A stretch of DNA of 9,362 bases from Alphaproteobacteria bacterium (GTDB lineage Bacteria > Pseudomonadota > Alphaproteobacteria > Sphingomonadales > Sphingomonadaceae). Numbering within the stretch: the first letter of the stretch is position 1; each line of letters begins with the position of its first letter. The position numbers and the translations under genes are program-made. Below are positions 6,456 through 9,362 of this stretch, one piece after another. The stretch covers positions 1-9,362 of the forward strand of contig JAQGLD010000008.1 in NCBI GenBank assembly GCA_028293055.1. The letters run 5' to 3'. A model generated the notes under the pieces. It was given only the letters and a program-made list of their open reading frames with translations, made no database searches and was not told the origin of the DNA.

Positions 6456-8137
6456 GGCGCTCCCTCTCCCTCGCCGCGTTGATGGGGATTGCTGCTGCTC
6501 CGGTCCAGACCCCGGCGCCACCGCCTCCCCGGCTCGACCTGACCCTGAGCCCCCACTCCGCGACACTCGGCGTTCGGATGGTCCTCAACGCGCCCGGTTT
6601 CAAGGCCGGCGAGCCGGTGGTTCGGCTGCCGCTGAGCCTGGTCGGAATTCCGACGGCCCGCTACGATGGCGATGCGCTCCGCGCGCAGGACGATTCAGGC
6701 CCCCTGCCGCTCGTCCAGGACGAGGAGAAGCCGACTCCTCAGGGCGTATACCGCCGCTGGAAGGCCGCCCGCGACAGCGTCGGCCCGGTCACGATCTCCT
6801 TTTCCGCGCCTCCCCGGGCAGTCACGGCAGCGACCAACAATGGCCCCTTGTTCGACCTTCGCGCCGAAGGCGGCGGGTTCGTCGGCGCCGGAGTGGGCTT
6901 CATGGCAACGCCCGCCCGGCCAGGCCCCTATCGCATCCGGCTCCACTGGGACCTCAAGGATGCACCCGCTGGGTCGCGGGGGACCTGGTCGCTCGGAACC
7001 GGAGACGTCGAGACGGTTGCTCCGGCCGATCTGCTCTCGTTCAGTTTTTATGCGGTCGGCCCGATCAAGAGCGCGCCAGCAGCGCCCGACCCGAATTTCG
7101 GGCTCTACTGGCTGAACGAGCCGCCCTTCCCCGCCGAGCAGCTCGGCGAGCGTATCCGCCGGCTTTATGCCGCGATGGCGGCCTTCTTCGGGGAGAAAGT
7201 CGGCAGCTACCGCGTGTTCATCCGCCAGAATCCCTATGCCGGAACCGGCGGCACCGCGCTCGCCCACTCCTTCATGTTCGGCTACAATCCAGCCGCGAGG
7301 CCAACCATCGACTCCCTCCAGTCCCTGCTCTCGCATGAGATGGCGCACAACTGGCCCGCCATGGAAGGCGAGCATGGCGACACTGCCTGGTATTCCGAAG
7401 GTACGGCGGAATATTATTCGATGCTGCTCTCGCACCGGGCCGGGCTGCTCCCTGTCGACAGACTGCTCGAGAGCCTCAACAAGAAGGCCTATGATTATTA
7501 CACCAACCCGTTTCGGGCCCTCACCAACCCCGAGGCTGCCAGGCGCTTCTGGAGCGACCCGACCGCTCAGACCGTACCGTACGGACGCGGCTTCCTGTAT
7601 CTGGCGCGCACCGACGACGCGATCCGGACACGGAGCGGCGGCAAACGCAGCCTCGACGACATCGTGCGCGAATTGCGGCGGCGCCAGGTCAAGGGCGAGG
7701 CCTATGGAATCGCCCAATGGCTCGACCTGGTCGGCCAGCAGCTCGGCCCGCAGGTCGCCAAGCGCGACTATGATGCGATGGTCTCAGGCGCCTTGCTCGC
7801 GGCGCCCGCCTACCGCTTCGCGCCGTGCCTGCGCACAGAGCGGCACGATGAAAGGATGTTCGAGCTCGGCTTCGCCCGCGCTTCGCTCGGCGATCGGGTC
7901 GTGCGCGGCCTCGATCCCGCCTCGGAAGCCGCGCGCGCGGGAGTCCGCGAGGGCGATGCCATCGTCGAGGTCGGCGACCTTTCGAAGATCCGCTCGGATC
8001 CGGCCCTGCCGATGACTCTGACGCTCCGCCGCGAGGGGCAATTGGTTCGCCTGAGCTATCCCCCGCGAGGCGCACAGGTCGAGGCCTATCGCTGGCGGCG
8101 CAGTTCCAACGCGCCGGCGGCCTCGTGCCGTTTCTAG
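6452..8137 (+). CDS. Exported M61-like zinc metallopeptidase with C-terminal PDZ-like segment
   Basis: This 561-residue gluzincin-type metallopeptidase resembles family M61 (glycyl aminopeptidase type). A short signal peptide precedes a Pro-rich stretch (residues 1-26). An N-terminal beta-rich region extends to about residue 230. The catalytic part has the zinc motif HEMAHNW (H295, E296, H299) and the third ligand E316 in WYSEGTAEYY; a conserved-looking YGRGFLYL lies near 377-384, and GGKRSLDDIVREL resembles the same region of M61 proteins. Residues ~465-538 look like a PDZ domain (RVVRGLDPASEAARAGV, then GDAIVEVG). Only 16 residues separate H299 from E316; M61 proteins known to me have a longer insert with an NVKR-like motif there. 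The start at 6452 has AAGGCG at 6441-6446 and overlaps the previous stop by ATGA. It probably complements the three carboxypeptidases by attacking the other end of peptides, which is inference. Family assignment is good, exact activity unproven. Confidence 0.85.
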   Translation: MRRSLSLAALMGIAAAPVQTPAPPPPRLDLTLSPHSATLGVRMVLNAPGFKAGEPVVRLPLSLVGIPTARYDGDALRAQDDSGPLPLVQDEEKPTPQGVYRRWKAARDSVGPVTISFSAPPRAVTAATNNGPLFDLRAEGGGFVGAGVGFMATPARPGPYRIRLHWDLKDAPAGSRGTWSLGTGDVETVAPADLLSFSFYAVGPIKSAPAAPDPNFGLYWLNEPPFPAEQLGERIRRLYAAMAAFFGEKVGSYRVFIRQNPYAGTGGTALAHSFMFGYNPAARPTIDSLQSLLSHEMAHNWPAMEGEHGDTAWYSEGTAEYYSMLLSHRAGLLPVDRLLESLNKKAYDYYTNPFRALTNPEAARRFWSDPTAQTVPYGRGFLYLARTDDAIRTRSGGKRSLDDIVRELRRRQVKGEAYGIAQWLDLVGQQLGPQVAKRDYDAMVSGALLAAPAYRFAPCLRTERHDERMFELGFARASLGDRVVRGLDPASEAARAGVREGDAIVEVGDLSKIRSDPALPMTLTLRREGQLVRLSYPPRGAQVEAYRWRRSSNAPAASCRF

Positions 8138-8180
8138 GGGCCGCGGTTCATCGCGCGGGGATGCGTGACCGCCTCGGGAG

Positions 8181-8214
8181 CTGAGCTGATCGCCTGGGCG
8201 CAAACGCCCCTCAG
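8181..8214 (+). terminator. Weak stem-loop after the peptidase operon, possible terminator
   Basis: GGGCG (8196-8200) and CGCCC (8205-8209) pair around a CAAA loop. CTGAG (8181-8185) and CTCAG (8210-8214) can pair outside it across a 10-base bulge. The element starts 43 bases after the metallopeptidase stop. No T-run follows, so it is not a standard intrinsic terminator; it may mark a 3'-end stem or be chance in GC-rich DNA. Confidence 0.25.
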
Positions 8215-8238
8215 CCTCGCGCAACATGGCCGCGCCGG

Positions 8239-8271
8239 GGTCCCGGCCCCTGGGACCTGATCCATTCAGGT
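8239..8271. repeat. Two overlapping, mutually exclusive inverted repeats
   Basis: GGTCCC (8239-8244) pairs with GGGACC (8252-8257) across 7 bases. ACCTGA (8255-8260) pairs with TCAGGT (8266-8271) across TCCAT. The ACC at 8255-8257 is shared, so only one stem can form at a time in RNA. No downstream gene is close enough to suggest attenuation, and the function is unknown. Confidence 0.35.
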
Positions 8272-8543
8272 CGAACTGGCCGCCTCCAGAACGAGGCGCA
8301 ATCCCCGTCGACCCATTCCGATCGGAACCCGTCCCTGATCAGCCCACATCCCACGGGAAGTGGAGAGTCGGCTGGTGAGCGTAACGCTTGAGACCAATCC
8401 TGAAGGTGGCGCCCGCTCCAAGTCTCAGAGCACATCGAGCTCGACCTCTCACCACCCCTTTCAAAGCCGGTTACCGGGTCCGGCGGCGCTGGAGCCGCAG
8501 GATCGAGCCGGTCTGCGGCTATAGCCGTGGTCGCGGTCGATCA

Positions 8544-8717
8544 TCAGGAAGGTCGCCAGGCCCTGGCAAAGAGCGGGTCATTGGCGAGATGCACGGTAAG
8601 TATCTGGACCACGCGTTCATCCTCCCCGATCGCGGAGAGCCAGACGCCGGCGTGGCGCACCGCTGGCCGGATGGAAAGGAGCGCAGGCGAGCGCGCCGAC
8701 CAACTCGCTTTGCTGGC
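8544..8717 (-). pseudogene. Possible C-terminal gene remnant, unidentified
   Basis: On the minus strand an open stretch of 57 codons lies between an upstream stop at 8720-8718 and a stop at 8546-8544, immediately followed by a second stop (TGATGA). It has no ATG. Its second half (RHAGVWLSAIGEDER, then HLANDPLFARAW) strongly prefers G/C at third codon positions and looks like real protein, unlike the surrounding frames. I do not recognise the family. It may be the 3' tail of a deleted gene; chance openness is also possible at this length. Confidence 0.25.
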
Positions 8718-8805
8718 TCAGGCGTCGACTTGCTTCACTGAAACCTACCCAGTACGTAGGGAGAACGCCTGCAGGGAACACGCTTTGTCGGGTTTGCCGT
8801 GCCTT

Positions 8806-8878
8806 CTTTGACTTTTCCGTGCGCAACCCTCTTACTCCGGGTTTTCCTCGACCGCTTTGACAAAAGTCTGGCGCAACC
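8806..8878 (+). repeat. Imperfect tandem repeat, ~50-bp period, upstream of Fic-like gene
   Basis: CTTTGAC occurs at 8806-8812 and 8855-8861, and GCGCAACC at 8821-8828 and 8871-8878. The two copies of the pair are 49-50 bp apart, so a ~50-bp unit seems to be present twice with drift between the words. A weaker related word, CTTTGTC, occurs at 8783-8789, and CCGTGC appears at both 8797-8802 and 8817-8822. The second copy coincides with the promoter-like element, so these may be regulator sites or a duplicated promoter. Confidence 0.45.
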
Positions 8879-8885
8879 TTATCCC
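8857..8885 (+). promoter_or_regulatory. Candidate sigma70-type promoter for the Fic-like gene
   Basis: A perfect TTGACA (8857-8862) is followed, after 17 bases, by TATCCC (8880-8885), a partial -10 match. Transcription would start near 8892, leaving about 57 untranslated bases before the ATG at 8949. Spacing and position fit; the weak -10 keeps confidence moderate. Confidence 0.5.
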
Positions 8886-8948
8886 TCGGACTTTCCCGCG
8901 CCGGATTGGAGTTTGTGAACCCGCGTGTGATTCGTTTGGAGGAATTGC

Positions 8949-9362
8949 ATGGCAGGCAATCTCCCTGGCCGCCCGATCGGCGCCCAGCTTCTTGGCTACT
9001 CGGCTCTTATCGATTTCTATGAGTTGGATTGTCCACCGCCGCGCCGCCTGACCGCTATCGCTTCGGTGGGCCAAAAGACCACCGTATCGCGCGAGGGCGT
9101 CGAATGGCTCCTCCTTCCAAAAGGCGCGCGCTTTCGCGTCCCTGAGACCCCAATCGAGCATCTCGGCGTAGCTCTCAAGCACGAGGGCGTTGACCTTCGC
9201 GTCCTCAGCCGGCTGTTCGAGCGGGATATAGAGGGCGAGCTCAGCCGATTCATAGAGTCGAACCGGGGGGGCATCTACACGCGAAAGGCATGGTTCCTGC
9301 ACGATTGGCTCACTCGCCGGCGCCTAAAGATCGAGGAGCCGTATGGAGTGCAGTATGTTCCG
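8949..9362 (+). CDS. Fic-family-like protein, N-terminal part (runs off right edge)
   Basis: The frame opens at ATG 8949 behind a strong ribosome-binding site (GGAGG at 8938-8942, six bases upstream) and stays open for 138 codons to the window end. The product resembles, from memory, the N-terminal region found in large proteobacterial Fic proteins: IEHLGVALKHEGVDLRVL, then RKAWFLHDWLTRRRL and a closing YGVQYVP. Fic proteins transfer AMP or related groups from nucleotides to target proteins. The catalytic HPFxxGNGR motif lies further on in such proteins, outside this window, so activity cannot be judged. There is no signal peptide, so it should be cytoplasmic. I count 41 of 138 codons ending in A or T, which looks more relaxed than the peptidase operon and fits separate ancestry. 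It has its own candidate promoter. Family is likely, not certain. Confidence 0.65.
   Translation, partial: MAGNLPGRPIGAQLLGYSALIDFYELDCPPPRRLTAIASVGQKTTVSREGVEWLLLPKGARFRVPETPIEHLGVALKHEGVDLRVLSRLFERDIEGELSRFIESNRGGIYTRKAWFLHDWLTRRRLKIEEPYGVQYVP

Larger units (their letters stand above)
8138..8948. other. Intergenic region without a convincing intact gene
   Basis: These ~810 bp lie between the peptidase operon and the Fic-like gene. Several open frames of 70-120 codons cross it on both strands, but none has a recognisable protein, a good ribosome-binding site or consistent codon bias along its whole length. What can be seen: a hairpin just after the operon (8181-8214), two competing hairpins at 8239-8271, a short coding-like remnant on the minus strand (8544-8717), and an imperfect tandem repeat with a promoter-like element (8806-8885). 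No tRNA, IS end pair or CRISPR repeat was found. It may be the scarred edge of an accessory insertion, which is inference. Confidence 0.6.

Noticed and set aside
4902..6566. Minus-strand open frame of 554 codons opposite S10 copy 3
   Set aside because: It is antisense to a gene with a full catalytic triad and signal peptide. Its own product is low-complexity Gly/Arg/Ala-rich with no domain.
1..8137. Lasso-peptide or microcystin-degradation cluster
   Set aside because: Lasso clusters pair the TonB receptor with an S9-type isopeptidase and precursor/maturation genes; none is here and the enzymes are S10. The mlr microcystin genes encode other families (MlrA membrane protease, MlrB beta-lactamase-like, MlrC metallopeptidase).
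8388..8741. Plus-strand open frame of 117 codons in the intergenic region
   Set aside because: The product is Arg/Pro-rich without family features, there is no clear ribosome-binding site, and it overlaps a minus-strand stretch with better coding character.
8138..8948. tRNA gene, CRISPR array or insertion-sequence ends
   Set aside because: No cloverleaf with a T-loop consensus, no regularly spaced repeats, and no matching terminal inverted repeats with flanking duplications were found by eye.
8832..9302. Minus-strand open frame of 156 codons opposite the Fic-like gene
   Set aside because: The plus-strand frame from 8949 has a strong ribosome-binding site, a candidate promoter and a family-like sequence; the antisense product is not recognisable and would start inside that gene.

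Overview
The window is GC-rich DNA, and its coding regions favour G/C at third codon positions. The gene content points to an alphaproteobacterium of the Sphingomonadales type: a TonB-dependent receptor with an IVVTGSRI-type TonB box, next to exported peptidases of families these bacteria often carry in numbers. That placement is inferred from protein style. No taxonomic marker such as rRNA is present.

Layout: (1) Positions 1-1496, minus strand, hold the first ~498 codons of a TonB-dependent outer-membrane receptor (signal peptide, TonB box, plug, start of barrel); the gene runs off the left edge. (2) Positions 1497-1837 are a divergent intergenic region with a perfect 15-bp palindrome (1726-1740) and a nested inverted repeat (1647-1689). 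(3) Positions 1838-8137, plus strand, form a tight four-gene operon: three tandem, mutually diverged family S10 serine carboxypeptidases (1838-3490, 3487-4971, 4965-6455) and an M61-like zinc metallopeptidase with a C-terminal PDZ-like segment (6452-8137). Each junction overlaps by 4 or 7 bp, and every product has an export signal. (4) Positions 8138-8948 are ~810 bp without a convincing intact gene. They contain hairpins, a possible gene remnant on the minus strand, and an imperfect tandem repeat carrying a promoter-like element. (5) Positions 8949-9362, plus strand, are the first 138 codons of a gene whose product resembles the N-terminal region of large Fic-family proteins; it runs off the right edge.

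Working model (inference): the receptor and the operon form one peptide-utilisation module. The receptor would bring a peptide or peptide-like ligand into the periplasm. Three carboxypeptidases with different substrate loops and one metallopeptidase, probably an aminopeptidase, would trim it from both ends. The ligand is unknown. The point most worth attention is the three-copy S10 array: the Ser-Asp-His triad is kept in every copy, while the loop after the NGGP motif differs in each. The Fic-like gene appears to be a separate unit with its own promoter and a less GC-biased codon choice.
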